Shown: positions 1 through 11,796, numbered from the stretch's first letter. The stretch is DNA of 64,000 nucleotides from Diospyros lotus (GCF_014633365.1 NC_068341.1:25216339-25280338), one strand, 5' to 3'. The notes: generated from the sequence alone by a model not told the origin. Translations and numbers: made by a program.

Positions 1-258
1 CCTTTGCAAGAAAATCCTAGTCTTCCAAGTTTAGACTTTTAGGATAAAAATCAATCATTACAATCATAACACTTTAAGACTTTAGGGAAAATTCTCAAAC
101 CAATCCTATCTCTCCAACACATGGCTTCTAGGATAAGGATTCATTATTGTATTCATTCCTTTTGTTGGAAACAAGCTATCCCTTTTACAAGTTGTGATAT
201 TTGCACTTGGGTTCGGTTTAATGCCCTAAAACCATCCCTGTTTACACTTTAGCTCTAA
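1..258. other. Unclassified AT-rich sequence upstream of the first pol relic
   Basis: No protein motif, terminal repeat or RNA gene is visible here. The sequence meets the protease-like region of the first Gypsy relic near 259-300. An intact element would have gag here, but no zinc knuckle or capsid motif can be read, so this is either badly decayed gag or foreign DNA. Confidence 0.4.
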
Positions 259-279
259 ATTTCCATTGAAACATTTTAT

Positions 280-597
280 TGCTTCATCTAAGCTTTACAT
301 TAAATTCTGGGGTATTACACATTCCTTTGTTGCTGCACAGGTTGTGTGTCATATTCCCATTCCTAAAAACTTGTTGCCATATTATTTGATTGTGACCACT
401 CTGGGGGATGCGAAATTGATGGGTAGCAAGATGTATAGAGACTGCAAGAGTATGGTGCTTGATAAAGTACTACCGAGGAATTTAATAGTGTTAAATATCA
501 AAGATTTTGACCTTATCTTAGGCATGGATGGGTTATTCAAGCATTTTGCTAAGGTTGATCATCATCGGAAAATAATTCACTCTGAATTGCCCTACTA
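280..597 (+). pseudogene. Ty3/Gypsy retropepsin-like protease, broken
   Basis: This is the aspartic protease of a Ty3/Gypsy polyprotein, which would cleave Gag-Pol in the virus-like particle. The C-terminal signature DFDLILGMDGLFKH (about 503-545) is the plant Gypsy DFDxILGMDWLxxH block. The N-terminal THSFVAAQVV (about 318-347) follows where the catalytic DSGA should be. There the codons read as Asn-Ser-Gly-Val and an indel follows, so the catalytic Asp is lost. The frame closes at a stop (596-598). RT sequence follows after a shortened linker. It is not a working protease. Confidence 0.8.
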
Positions 598-599
598 GC

Positions 600-888
600 C
601 GATTATAGTGTATTAGGGCATTAAGCCAATGAGCTCTACCCCTATGATTTTGGTAATAAAGGTGGAGAAATTGGTGTGTCATGGGTGTGAGGCGTATCTA
701 GCCTTTGTGACAACGGGTGTGGTGAGCAAGGCCAAGTTGTCAGATATTCCAGTAATTTAGGATTTTTTTTATGTCTTTTTGAAAAAGTTGGTTCCTAGCA
801 CACAACCTATTTCCAAGGCTCTATATAGGATGGCTCCCAATGAATTGAAGGAGTTGAAGGCTCAGTTGCAGGAATTGATTGAGAAAGG
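600..888 (+). pseudogene. Protease-to-RT linker of the Gypsy pol, internally deleted
   Basis: Scattered pieces of the usual linker can be read: an AYLAF-like stretch near 690-705, LSDIPVI near 737-757, then [19 protein letters not shown] near 820-865. The proline-rich ELPGLPP segment that normally lies between them is missing. A one-base deletion at about 899-901 (the Pro-Ser of IxPSGSPWG) shifts the frame into that of the RT block. Confidence 0.7.
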
Positions 889-1690
889 ATGCATCCAACC
901 AGTGGCTCGCCTTGGGGTGCTCCAGTGTTATTTGTACGAAAGATGGATGGGTCCATGAGGTTATGTATTGATTACCGACAATTAAACCAGGTTACAATGA
1001 AGAACAAATACCCTCTTCCTCGTGTAGATGATTTGTTGGACCAAATTAGAGGAGCATCAGTGTTCTCGAAGATCGATTTGAAGTCAGGCTATCACCAAGA
1101 GAGGGTCAGGGAAGGGGATATACAAAAGACATCATCTCGTACTAAGTACGGCCATTATGAGTTCGTGGTCATGCCATTTGGGTTGACGAATGCTCCTGCA
1201 GTTTTCATGGATTTGATGAATAGGACTTTCAGGGAGTATCTTAATTGTTTTGTAATAGTATTTATTGATGACATTTTAATCTACTCTCCAAGTCTGGAAG
1301 AGCATGAAGCCCATCTCAGGATAGCCCTACAGAGACTTAAAGAAAAACATTTGTATGCCAAGTTTAGCAAGTGCGGCTTTTGGCAAAGACAAGTGGGTTT
1401 CCTTGGGCACATTGTGTCCGCTGAAGGCATTTCAGTTGATCTAGAAAAGGTCAAGGTAGTAGTGGTGGATTGGTCGCGACCTATATCCGTGACTGGTATT
1501 AGGAGCTTCTTGGGATTGGCAGGCTACTATATGAGGTTTATTGAAGGATTCTCCCATTTGTCATCCCCTATGACTAAATGAACCCGGAAAGGAGTCAAGT
1601 CTAAGTGGAACAAGGCTTGTGAGGAGTGCTTCCAAGAGTTGAAGAAGAGGTTGACAACGACTCTAATGTTAGCAATTCCTAGAAATGGAT
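889..1690 (+). pseudogene. Ty3/Gypsy reverse transcriptase domain
   Basis: RT copies the element RNA into DNA in the virus-like particle. Recognisable blocks in order are [55 protein letters not shown] and FIDDILIYS; the catalytic Asp pair is at 1267-1272. FLGHIVS and [17 protein letters not shown] follow. The frame holds from 889 to a stop at 1579-1581, and connection-domain remnants (ECFQELKKRL) run on to 1690. Block order and wording fit the Tekay/Del group of plant chromoviruses. The start given is the first Met in frame, not a real start; the domain is part of a polyprotein. Confidence 0.9.
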
Positions 1691-1946
1691 GAATGGGGTT
1701 ATTTAAGGATTATGATTGCAAAATTCTTTACCACTCGGGGAAGGCCAATGTGGTGGCTGACGCATTGAGTCAAAAAAGAGCTTTTGTGGCAGCCATGATG
1801 GTCCAAGAATGGATTGTGTTAAAGCAAATGGGGGAGATGTCCATCTCATCTCCTGAGGATAAACCCATTATGTATTGTGCGTATATGAGGGTGCAGTCAG
1901 ATTTAATTGAGCAGATTCAGGGTCAGCAGCCTAGAAATGAGGGCTA
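1691..1946 (+). pseudogene. RNase H remnant, mostly deleted
   Basis: Only the last part of the RNase H domain survives: KDYDCKILYHSGKANVVADALSQ, beginning near 1708 and keeping the final ADALS block. The YSDAS, LELA and TDHKSL blocks, about 130-150 codons, are absent. The text jumps from the end of the RT connection at about 1680 to this piece within some ten bases. That is one clean internal deletion. The following tether sequence runs to a stop at 1945-1947. Confidence 0.8.
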
Positions 1947-1949
1947 GCA

Positions 1950-2967
1950 CATATCATGGCAGATTTGGAGAGATTTGCACTGGAGGGATTCAATCGATGG
2001 AATGATGGTTTGTTAATGTTTCAGGGATGGGTTTGCATTCCTAATGATGCTAAGATTAGGTAAGAGATTTTGTTTGAAGCCTATAAATCCCATTACACTA
2101 ATCCATCCTGGTACAATGAAGATGTATTAGAATCTCCAGTGATAGTTTTGGTGGGATGGCATGAAGCGTGATGTAGCAAAATTTGTTTCGGGTTGCATAA
2201 TGTGGCAGCAAGTCAAAGTGGAACACCAGAAGCCCGCAAGCCTATTGTAGTCATTGCCCATTCCAAAATGGAAGTGGGATAATATTTCCATGGACTTTAT
2301 GATAGGGGTTTCTAGAATGGAAAAAAAGAATGATGCTATTTGGGTGATAGTTGATAGACTAACGAAATCAGCCCACTTTTTGTCAATAAAAAAGACTTAC
2401 CCTTTGAGTCGTTTGGCGAAGATGTATATAGAGGAAATTATGAGATTGCATGGCATTCCAGCGAATATCGTATCTGATTTGGATCCCCCATTTACCTCAC
2501 GCTTTTGGGAAGCATTACATGAGGCGTTGGGAACAAAGTTGAGGTTCAGTACTGCATTTCACCCACAAACGGACAAACAAATGGAGAAGACTATACAGAC
2601 GTTGGAGGATATGTTGCAGGCATGTGTCTTGGATTAACATGGCAGTTGGGATGACCACCTTCCATTGGTGGAATTTGCCTATAACAATAGCTATCATTCC
2701 AGGATTGGAATGTCGCCTTATGAGACATTATACAGTAGGCTGTGTAAGTCACCTCTTTGTTGGGAAGAGATGGGGAATAGAGCACTATTGGGCCCTAAAA
2801 TCATTAAGCAAACTTCAGAAAAGATTAGACTTATTAAGGCTACAATGAAGGCAGCCCAAGATATGTAGAAGAGTTACGCGGATCAAAGATGGCATGACTT
2901 GAAGTTTTCTATGGGAGATCATGTATGGATGAGGGTAATCCCCATGAAAGGTGTGCGTTGATTTGGG
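1950..2967 (+). pseudogene. Ty3/Gypsy integrase (zinc finger and catalytic core), frameshifted
   Basis: Integrase inserts the cDNA into the chromosome. The HHCC zinc region is badly broken between about 2010 and 2250. The core is clear from 2254: PIPKWKWDNISMDF with the first catalytic Asp, DRLTKSAHF, IVSDLDPPFTSRFW with the second Asp, and FHPQTDKQMEKTIQTLEDML with the Glu. A stop at 2635-2637 and a frame change precede LPLVEFAYNNSYHSRIGMSP (from about 2659). Further stops occur near 2866 and 2959. The D, D and E positions remain, but the frame is broken at least three times. Confidence 0.88.
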
Positions 2968-3330
2968 ATGTCAAGGAAACTCAGTCCCAGGTATATTGGG
3001 CCTTTTGAGATTCTAGAGCGGGTTGGCTCTTTGGCATACAGGTTGGCCTTGCCACCTCAGTTAGCCGGCGTTCATAACGTTTTCCATGTGTCCATGTCGA
3101 GGAAGTATGTACCGGATCCCCAGCACATCATCGATTATCAGTCCATTGAGGTCAAGGAGGATATTGCATATGAGGAAATATTGGTTAGCATTTTAGAGCA
3201 GAAGGAAAGGGTATTGAGGAATAGGTCCATTCCATTCATTAAAGTCCAATGGTAGCGTCATTCTTAGGATGAGGCTACTTGGGAGCATGAGGATGAAATG
3301 AGGCGTCTCTTTCCCCAATTGTTTAAATGA
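2968..3330 (+). pseudogene. Integrase C-terminal and chromodomain-like tail
   Basis: The sequence holds KLSPRYIGPFEILERVG, the LPPQLAGVHNVFHVS block and the tail ERVLRNRSIPFIKVQW. After stops near 3253 and 3265 it ends in EATWEHEDEMRRLFPQLF. This is the order seen in Tekay/Del chromoviruses, where the degenerate chromodomain follows integrase and guides insertion into heterochromatin. The polyprotein end is near 3330. A hairpin, a polypurine tract and the 3' LTR follow at once. Confidence 0.85.
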
Positions 3331-3338
3331 CTAAGTAC

Positions 3339-3380
3339 GAATTTGGGGGGACCAAATTCTTTGAAGAGGGGGGGAGAAAT
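3339..3380 (+). promoter_or_regulatory. Pre-PPT hairpin and polypurine tract of the first Gypsy
   Basis: An 8-bp inverted repeat, GAATTTGG (3339-3346) and CCAAATTC (3352-3359), is followed by a purine run (about 3361-3379) that abuts the LTR start TGTAACGACC at 3381. The purine run is the expected plus-strand primer for reverse transcription. The hairpin recurs at the same place in two other elements in this window. Confidence 0.8.
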
Positions 3381-5608
3381 TGTAACGACCCGTTAGTGAG
3401 TCTAAGCGTTATTGGTAAGTTATTTTAAGTATGTGAATTTTTATCTTAATTAGTTATGGGAAATAATTTATGTGTTGATAAAAGGAAATTAATGAAAATA
3501 ATAATTTTGTGCAATGATAAATGTAAGGGAAATTAAAATTTATAAGCCCTCATAAATGGAGTTAAGTGTGTGGAAGAGTCCAAAGTTATGGGCTAAATGG
3601 GCTTGGGCCCAATATGAGTGGACTCTTGAGATGGGCTTAAGCCCATGTATATATTATTAGGATGAATTAAATAAAGGGAAAAGAAATGAAAAGGAGATGA
3701 GAAATGACCATAAGGGGCTTGGATATTTCAAGTGTGTGTGTAGTGAAGGGCAAATTGGGAAGAGGAAATGAGAGGGGGTGGTTGGAGTTGGCAGTAGCCC
3801 ACGTCCACCCCATCCTCTCATGCTTTCTTTACACTCATTTTTCTTCTTCTCTCTCTCCATTTTTTCTTGCTCTCCCTCTCGTTCAACTCTTCTTCTTCTT
3901 CATTTATTTCTCTTGGTTGGAGCTTCAAAAGGGGAATTACAGAATTTGGGGTTTCCTTCATCTCTTGGAGTAGCACCATTTAAGATAAGTTCTACTTGCA
4001 CTTAAATTTTATTTTGTACAAGTTTCTTTTTCTCTCTTTTTCCATTTGATGCAAGATATTGTCTTCTCCATTGTGTTGAAATCATTTTTGGTAAAATGGC
4101 TTCTCTACTTTGGTTGTAAATGTTGTATTAATTTCTTACCTTGTGGGTTTTCCATTTGAGATGGTTTTGTGTCTCTTTGAAAGTCTCCATGGGGTATATT
4201 CCACCCCATTTTTTGTTCATGGGATGGCATTTGTGGGTTAGGAAGCTATATGAAAGGGTTTTGGTGTGTTTGGTATTCATTCCTTATGTTTTTGGTTGCA
4301 ACTAGTCGACTTGTCTATGGGTTAGGTCGACTCGGTAGAGTCTTGTCATTGTAGTCATTTTTCTACCTGTTCTCAGATAAGTCAACTTATTTTTCCCTTA
4401 AGTCAACTTAGCCTCAGTCAATTTATTTTCTCCTTAAGTCGACTTAGTGAATTTTGTCAACACTGCACATGTTGCACTATTTTAATCATAACTTTTGATG
4501 TAGAAGTCAAAAATGAGATCCGTTTGAAGCCCCATAAACTAGACTTCGAGGGATTCGATTTGATATATAATATACTTTGCCTATGATTTGAGTTGGGTAA
4601 GTCATTCCTCAATCCAAATTAAGTGTGATTGTTGATCAAAGTTAATGTGATTGAAGACATATACATATGTACATACATGGGCACATGAATGAATATGTTA
4701 TTGAAATGTTTAAATATGCATGATGTGTACATTTCTATAATGAAGCATGTACATTATATTTATGTGAGATCTCATGGGCATTGCATGGTATTATTATTTG
4801 GGCCCCTATTATTATTATTTTGGCCCGACAGTTATGTTCTGCAAATGAGAAAAGAAAAGGATATCCTATGGAGCGCCTAACGTGGGTGAGGTGGGTATAT
4901 AGCCCAGTAGGCGATGCTCAAGCCAACAAGTGGCAAATTGATTTATATATATATATATATGTATGCGTACATGCATGTGAATAAATGGCTTTGAGAGCCA
5001 AGGTGATCCATGTAAATGGAAGGCCGTGTGAGCCAATGCGATGTGTAGAGGTCTATGTGATTATGGGAGATGAAATGTTACATAAATCCATAATGATGAT
5101 GGTATGGAATGGTATTAATAATGGGAATTGAGTGATGGGTTTAAATTGTCTTTGGGGAGTCTGGTGTACTCTATTTCTGTTATACATCCCTTCATTCTTG
5201 TTTCCGTTATTGTATATATACTTATCGAGCCTTGTGAATCACCTTGTTTAATCTTTGTCATTCCAGGTAAGGGTAAGGAGACCCTTTGGGGGCAAGTTTA
5301 GTGGGGCTTGAGCCCAAGTTTAAAAGTGGACAGAGACGTTCCCAACAAAAATGTCCTTGTTGGTAGTTTTGCTGAGGGTGCATTGTGAGGAGATTTTTAT
5401 TTTGTTAAATCCATTTGTGCCCTTGTAATCATTTTGTATAGGCCATAGTGCTTGAATGATGTAAACTTATATTAAGGCTTCCATTGGATATAGATATATC
5501 TAAGATTAGAAGTTGTGATGTTGAGTTATATTGTTCTATATCATTTTTGTGACGACCTCCTTCCGGATGTCCTATGCTAGCAGGATTATTCAGGAGAGAC
5601 CCGCTACA
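3381..5608 (+). mobile_element. 3' LTR of the first Gypsy element (Tekay-like)
   Basis: The LTR runs from TGTAACGACCCG, directly after the polypurine tract, to GAGACCCGCTACA at 5608; the end was set by comparison with the LTRs at 6970 and 14179. Landmarks in order: a 13-base stem-loop at the start (3383-3395), a TATA-like stretch near 3648-3656, a splice-donor-like AAGATAAGT near 3981, a GTCGAC motif cluster (4300-4452), a decayed TGAG stem-loop (about 5225-5240) and CATTCCAG|GTAAGG at 5266/5267. The 5' LTR is outside the window, so no target duplication can be checked. Confidence 0.82.
4300..4452. repeat. GTCGAC palindrome cluster in the LTR
   Basis: About six copies of AAGTCGACTT or close variants (AAGTCAACTT, GGTCGACTC) occur in roughly 150 bases, at irregular spacing and in both perfect and one-change forms. 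They sit upstream of the AT-rich block that starts CATAACTTTTGATG. Confidence 0.75.
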
Positions 5609-6013
5609 AATTGTGTCTACCACATTATCGAGCTATAAGTGGGACAATAGGCCTTTAATATTTATAGCGTTTTCATGCCATAGGCAAGGCAACGGGCCTT
5701 TAGAGTTTACTCCGTTGTCGGGCTATAGGTAGGATAACCAGCCAATTGTGTTTACCACATTGTTGAGCCATAATCGGGACAATGAGCCTTCAATGTTTAT
5801 TGTGTTGCTGGGACATAGGCAAGACAACAGGCCTTTAGATTTTATCGCGTTGTAGGGCTATACATAGGACAATGAGACAATTGTGTCTACTACATTGCTA
5901 GGATGTAAGAGGGATAATGGGCCTTTTATTTTTCCCTTATGGTTAGGCTATGTAAGGGATAACAAGCTTCGATGTCTTCCTCGTTGCAGGGCAACGAGAC
6001 TTTTTGTGGGAAA
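5609..6013. repeat. 135-bp higher-order tandem repeat (3 copies of three ~45-bp units)
   Basis: The phrase AATTGTGTYTACYACATT starts at 5609, 5744 and 5879, exactly 135 bases apart. Each 135-base block splits into three related units of about 45 bases. Each unit contains a GGGCTATAxGTxGGACAA-like core and ends in GCCTTT or GCC. The array begins at the base after the LTR end. It lies in sequence interrupted by the first Gypsy; I cannot assign it to a known element. Confidence 0.8.
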
Positions 6014-6837
6014 AGAACTTTCGATTGATCTTTCCTTTTATCTTGAGAAATGTGACAGACAGATAATAATGGACACAATAATGATAATGCATTTGTGGTA
6101 GTGAGTACAAACATTTTTTTATGTGGTTCAGCCAAATATGCCTACGTCCACAGTCCCACTTTGAGCTCACAAATGCAAATAATTCATATGGAAAAAGAAG
6201 CAATATAACCTGGGATTAGTCTTACACAGTTTTCTTGGCAATGAGTAAGGTTTCTTCACTCCTCTTCCCTTTTGTGGATGACACATAATAAGTGTGTGAC
6301 TTTCACTGATCTCCTCAAACTTGTCCCCACCCTAAGGCTCAGGAAACTTTATTAATAGATAGCAGGAGGAGATGACAGCCCTCCCGTTGTTAAGTAGGGG
6401 CAACCCAAATGGGAAAAGGCCTTTCGAGAAAAGGAATTGTCACTAGCCAAAGTTTCGCCACCTGATATGACTTGTATAACTTGGTGAGTTGGCTTATTAT
6501 CAAGAGGTGGGTTTTGTCTGTAGTCCCTCTCTCTTTCTTGTCGTCTTTGATTACAGCTTTTCAGCCCTTCGAGCCTCTCTTCCCTTTCATATAGCTCTCT
6601 ATCGTTCCCATCTTCTTCTCGTACATATCTTCATAAGTGGCCTTCCTAGATAATCATCTCAATTTGATTTTTCAGTTATTGGCATTGGTGAGTGGAGTGG
6701 CCACGAGTTCTATGATATCTATAATATTCACCCTAATTCCTTTCTATAGGATTATTAGCTCTCTTTGGGAGTTTGATAAGGCCCAACCCTTTCACAACTA
6801 TTAATATGGAAAACTGTGATTTAGTGAGACGAGTGTA
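6014..6837. other. Unclassified LTR-like or Tat internal sequence
   Basis: There is no readable protein. The phrase GTGGTTCAGCCAAATATGCC (6121-6140) resembles TGATTCAGCCAAATGGCC near 18639, inside another LTR-like block, so part of this may be an LTR fragment. The right part (6500-6837) should be the region downstream of gag in the minus-strand Tat element, but no zinc-knuckle or protease motif is convincing. Confidence 0.35.
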
Positions 6838-6964
6838 ATGATTAAATTGGAGCCCGGGTGCTTCCAGCCCCCATACCCTTTCATGTCACCTGTTAAAGTC
6901 CTCTTCACCTTCTCTCTCTTTTCTCTTTTGTTCTTTATCTTCACCTTCCTCCATTGTTCTCATT
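6838..6964 (-). pseudogene. Tat-lineage gag, C-terminal piece
   Basis: On the minus strand this piece continues the gag reading frame found at 9786-10217 once the solo LTR at 6970-9780 and its ACTTT duplication are removed. The lysine/glutamate-rich stretch EEGEDKEQKRKEREGEED follows the conserved RANKYI block on the other side. Stops occur soon after. It is a fragment of a dead capsid gene. Confidence 0.65.
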
Positions 6965-6969
6965 ACTTT

Positions 6970-9780
6970 TGTAAGGGCCCACTCTCGAATATTCCCGCTA
7001 GCATAGGATATTTGAAAGGAGGTTATCACAGAGATGGTATAGAACAAACCACAATTAAACAAACAACTCATTTCATTCATTAGCAGCGGAAACTATGTTT
7101 GAGTTCAATTACACTTCCAATAGCTCAAGAGTTCGGGCTCAGCAGCCATATAAAATAGATAAGAGACTCTAATGTTAACTAACAAAATAAGACTCATTTT
7201 ATCTCAAGTCTCACCAAAATGCTAACAGGATCTTCAAGTTAGGACGCGTCCCCGTACACCACTATCCTTAGGCCTTAGTCTCACTGGACTCGCCCCCAAC
7301 AATAGCTTTCCCTTTACCTAGAATGGCAAAGAAGATCAAGTGAACCATAAGGCTCAGCATGTTCTAGGATAATAAACAATGATCATGAACCAAGAATAAG
7401 GTGACATCAAAGAGAGTACTCTAGAACTCGACTGATGCATACAAGTATCACAATTTAAGACTTGATCAATTCCAAGTTAAATGTATCATGCCACCATGTA
7501 CTATTATGCAAATGTGCATATAAATTTAATATTAGAATCAAATCTCATAGGCTCGCAAGCCATAAATCAACACATGCCAAAGTGTATCACATAGACAAAA
7601 CCTCACAATAAATATGGAGCCAACCTGTTGGGCTATGGCCACCTCGTCCCGTGCCAGGTGCTCTAGGGTACCCTTTCTCCCTCCGCGCAAAATAATAGGT
7701 GCGCAAAACATATATATATATGAAACATGTACATGTATGCATTTACTTGCATTCATGCTCCTAGCTCAATTTCATGATTAGGCCTCATACAATCAAATGA
7801 CCACACCACGCAAAATTCCTGGCCAAACATAAACCTGAAATTTTTCTAAGGCAAGGACCATTTAGAGCATTTTTTGAAAATATCTTTATTTTGAAAAACT
7901 AACTCCCTGTAATTTGATAACTAGCATTCATTATTGTAAAAATAATTTTTAATGAATTTTTCAAGAAATGAAAACTATGAATTTCGATGGTGGTAAAATT
8001 TCAAATTCATGAATTTGTACTAAAACCAAAATTCTATCTTTTTATTTTTATGATTTTGATTTTTTTGATATTTTTATTGAATCCAAATGGGGGGTACTTC
8101 CTTATTTACATTTATGTATTAAAGTAAATGAAAGTAAAATATAAATTAAAGAAAATGCAAACATTTTCTTTAATTTAAATAGGGTGAGAGTTGATAGCTC
8201 CCATTCAAAGGCATATGGGACGAGCTCGGGAACAACTCGAGGTCTTGAGGTCGCAGCTTACGGAGAGAGCTCAAGAGAGCTAGCGGGAAGGACAAGTGAA
8301 CGACCTCATGGTCAAGGGGTTGAGCAAGAGCTCGCTAGATGAGCTTCAGGTCAGGCGCGCGTCAAGAGCTCGCGGCCATGAGCTTGAGGAATGAGCTCGC
8401 GGGAACGAGCTCGCGGAAAGAACTGGAACAAGCTCGCTAGAACATCAATGAAGCTGAACGTGAATATATATATATATAATTGGGTTTGCAGAATAAAGCA
8501 GGGGTATTTGAACGAATGTTAAGCATAAGTATATGGTGGATTAGCTAGGCAGGGCATGTTCTAATAAGCTTTACAAATCTCTAAGGGGTATCAGCTCATT
8601 ACGCATGTTGTATATATGTATTTACAAGTGGGTCTCATATATAGGCGAACAGTATATATATATTTTCAGTTGAGGCTTTTGTTGTTTGCTCCAAATACCT
8701 TAATGAAATCATTTAATGGTGACTTAGCATTTTACATTCAGCTATGGGTGAGAGCTTCCAAAAGTGATGTAACATGTACATATATAAATGCTTGAACAGG
8801 GAGCAACGAGCTAAACAAAACCCAGTTGTAAGTAAGAAGAAAAGCCATTCACTGAACAAATATTAGGGTGAATCAAACCCCGCTTGAGACATCAAATGGA
8901 CTTCACAGCAACTAGGAACTTTATACACAAAATAGACACAGTGGAAAACACTAACAGCGAGGTGACACAATAAGCAACAGTTTGCAAATCAAGGAAGCTT
9001 GCATTGCAATATAGAATATATCTAAGAGAGAGCTCGCACTGAAAGATAACGTGGAAGTGCAGAAGAACTTGCATTGGAATAAAAATGGGTAAGAGAACTT
9101 GCCTGTTGAGAATGCAAAATCAGAGAGAGGTTCCACCCACGCACAGGAAGTAAACAACAGCAGCAAACAGAAGTGAGGGAATAGGATGGAGAAGGTGAAG
9201 AAGAAGAAGAAGAAGAAGAGCACGGAGATGGACTAAAGAAGCAATGGAATAGTGCATTCAAAAAGAAGGGATACACCTTGCACTGAAATAGGATATTGTG
9301 CACAGAGGCTGCTGGGAAAAAGGAGCGCGTACAGGTCTGCATGCCAGCTCCAGAATTTACTGAAATGACCCTCTTTTCATATTACAAACAAAAATATCCA
9401 GGGGCTTGAGTGATAAATGCTACTTAATTTATTTTCTTTTTCCTCATTTTCTTATTACACCATCAAGCTCATTATTTCCAAATTATTTCTCACCATGGGC
9501 CTAAGCCCAAATCACATATATCCCATATACATATATTCCAAGCCCACCAGGCTTAATTTTCTACTTGGGTTAGACATCTCATTAACTATTTAATTGAGGC
9601 CCTTTCACTTAAATTTCTGATTCCATGCACCATAAAATAAAATTATGTAATCTAAATTATTTGTGTGCCACCAAGGAAATTAACATTAAGCATTAAAAAA
9701 AATATTTAGTCCAACATTTTAATTGCGAAAACACTGACGTCAAGTATTAAAACACCTAGACCCACTTTAGGGTCGTTACA
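6970..9780 (-). mobile_element. Solo LTR, Tekay-like Gypsy, TSD ACTTT
   Basis: On the plus strand the LTR reads TGTAAGGGCCCACTC...GGGTCGTTACA, flanked by identical 5-base duplications ACTTT (6965-6969 and 9781-9785). It interrupts a Tat gag frame that matches on both sides, so the borders are firm. Its ends and inner blocks relate to the LTRs at 3381 and 14179. On the minus strand it holds a TATA-like run near 9515-9540, an AG|GCAAGTTCT donor-like site near 9100, a GAGCTC cluster (8218-8445), a stem-loop (7341-7356) and CATTCTAG|GTAAAGG at 7318/7317. Confidence 0.92.
8218..8445. repeat. GAGCTCG motif cluster in the solo LTR
   Basis: About seven copies of GAGCTCG or GAGCTCGCGG and variants (AAGCTCGCT, GAGCTCAAG) lie within about 230 bases. 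This GC-rich island stands inside an AT-rich LTR. It has the same arrangement as the other LTR clusters here, with a different core. Confidence 0.75.
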
Positions 9781-9785
9781 ACTTT

Positions 9786-10217
9786 AATATGGAGTATGTA
9801 TTTGTTTGCTCTGACAAATAAGTCTGGCAAGGTCTTTAGGAAGTCCAATGATAGCTATTCTTCGAGGGATGTTAGTCATGCCCCTTGCATCATAGAAGAT
9901 ATTGCCATTTCACGTGGTAAATCACCGATTTCAAGAGTGGCATTCCAAAATCTATCCACATATTATCGTAGGGTTTCTTTAACTCCCTATCTGATGCTGA
10001 GGAGATGCATTGCATCCTTTTTTTTCTGACTATTAATTACAAAAGCTTTAATGAATTATGTTCTGAACTGTTCGAACGATGAAATAGATGTTTCAGTAAT
10101 CCATTGAACTAGGTTCGGGCATGCCCAGCTAAGGTCAGGAAAAATGCCTGACACATAATTTCATCATCCCAAACGTAAAGTGTCATTAGGGACTCGTAAT
10201 TTTGACTGTGATTTTTA
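9786..10217 (-). pseudogene. Tat-lineage gag (capsid) fragment
   Basis: Read on the minus strand, this contains EIMCQAFFLTLAGHAR, the plant Tat/Athila gag block (usually MCRAFPLTLxGAAxxWF). It then holds a YVDRFxNATLEI block and DLFVRANKYI near the left edge. Gag forms the virus-like particle that packages element RNA. Several stops are present. The frame runs on across the Copia solo LTR at 10223-12188 and across the Gypsy solo LTR at 6970-9780. This is the coding core of the element whose primer site is at 13091. Confidence 0.78.
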
Positions 10218-11440
10218 GGATCTGTTAGTGTAGGTGCTCTAGACCCAATCAGATTGGGCATGTTGTACATTGATAATTGTAATCATGTTTATTATTTGAA
10301 TAAGGAATTGTTCAAATTCACAAGAAGTCATTCTATTAGTTTCTTGTTATTATTGTAATAACCAAATGAAACTAGATAGAAGTCTATATGATGTATACTG
10401 TGATTAATTTATAAAGATGTGAGATGATGCATCACAGTTTCTAGACACCATTAAACGTTCCAAGTCGTAGCAATGTCAAGAATGGACATTGACAATTGCG
10501 GTAAGACTTGTATATGGTATGTTTTTGTTATGTGATAGCAACGGGGGTCTCACATCCATAGGCATGGGGATGCCTAGACAAGTACATAGGTGACCAATGT
10601 TGGAGAACGTGTCACTGGACATGACTCGCCATGAGAATCCATTTTGGTTATATGTTGATGGAATTCTCATACGAGATGAGTGTAACTAATCCTTGGACCT
10701 GAGGTTATCACGGTCATCTCATAAGAAGACCGATATACTTTGACATCGTTTCAATAGGCCTAAACAAAGGCTGCACGTGGGCGATCGTTGGGTATATCGT
10801 GAGGCTTATGGAGATGGGTGTATAACTAAGATGGGACTCGTCTATCTCTTGATAGAGGATGATGTATCTAAGGCGGCTTCGGTGGATATTCACTTTAAAT
10901 CCATGGCCATGGTAAAAGAGATCAATAAGGAGTTATTGATTTACTTTCTAATTAAGTGAAGATATCCAGAAGACCGAAGAAAATTCATGTGATCATTATC
11001 AAACAACACATCGCCATACTTGAGATCACATGAGATACATTGACGAGAGGATCGAATTACACGGTAACCATGCTTGTGAAAGGTTATTTGCGGATTATGA
11101 ATCCTTCTGAATAATTGGGTAGGCATGATGCCTTGCTAGAGGCCAATCTTATCTTATGTGTTTGTACCGACACATTGCCAACATATTCGGAAGCCTAATG
11201 AGTCATATGCAATAGGCACGGTCACTGGCTTAAACCAGGAGAGTGGACGTATGGTTAAGTGGGACACTTCGGCAAGAAGTTTTACCGTCGTAGGTTCTCA
11301 CGGAAAAAGAACAAATAAACGTAATGACGTCGATATGACGAGGAGTCGTCATAATGGAAAGAGTTTCCTAAAATGACAATTGATTAAATTAGGAAGGAGT
11401 TTCTAATTTAATAATTTTCTATTTAGGCTTAAGTTAATAT

Positions 11441-11655
11441 TTGGACTAAATTAGATTTGGGCCAAATATTAAATTAAATATTATATTTGGACTAAATTGG
11501 ATTTGGGCTAAATATTAAAATAAATATTATATTTGGACTAAATTAGATTTGGGCCAAATATTAAATATTATATTTGGACCAAATTAGATTTGGGCCAAAT
11601 ATTAAATAAAATATATTTGGACTTGAATTAGATTTGGGCCATAATATTTTATTTA
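11441..11655. repeat. 44-bp tandem repeat, five copies, inside the Copia LTR
   Basis: TTGGACTAAATTAGATTTGG or a close variant starts at 11441, 11487, 11532, 11573 and 11617, a spacing of 41-46 bases. Each unit ends in GGGCCAAATATTAAAT-like sequence. The array lies just upstream of the TATA box, where LTRs often carry enhancer-like repeats. Confidence 0.85.
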
Positions 11656-11788
11656 ACCTATAAAAGGATTGGGCCATGTAATTATATTTCTAGTTGGACC
11701 AGAATAAGCCCACTTAAGATTCTAATTAAATTAGAATTAATGGGCTAGCCCAATCCATTAGGGTTTTAGAAACCCTAGGATATTTCCT

Positions 11789-11796
11789 TATAAATA
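11789..11796 (+). promoter_or_regulatory. TATA box of the Copia LTR
   Basis: TATAAATA in a good context (TTCCTTATAAATATCCC) lies downstream of AAACCCTAGG-type sequence, about 390 bases before the LTR end. Its place in the LTR fits the U3/R promoter. Confidence 0.7.

Noticed and set aside
3657..4005. Short frames on both strands near the LTR promoter
   Set aside because: They lie in the pyrimidine-rich leader of the LTR, overlap each other on opposite strands, and are not shared with related LTRs.
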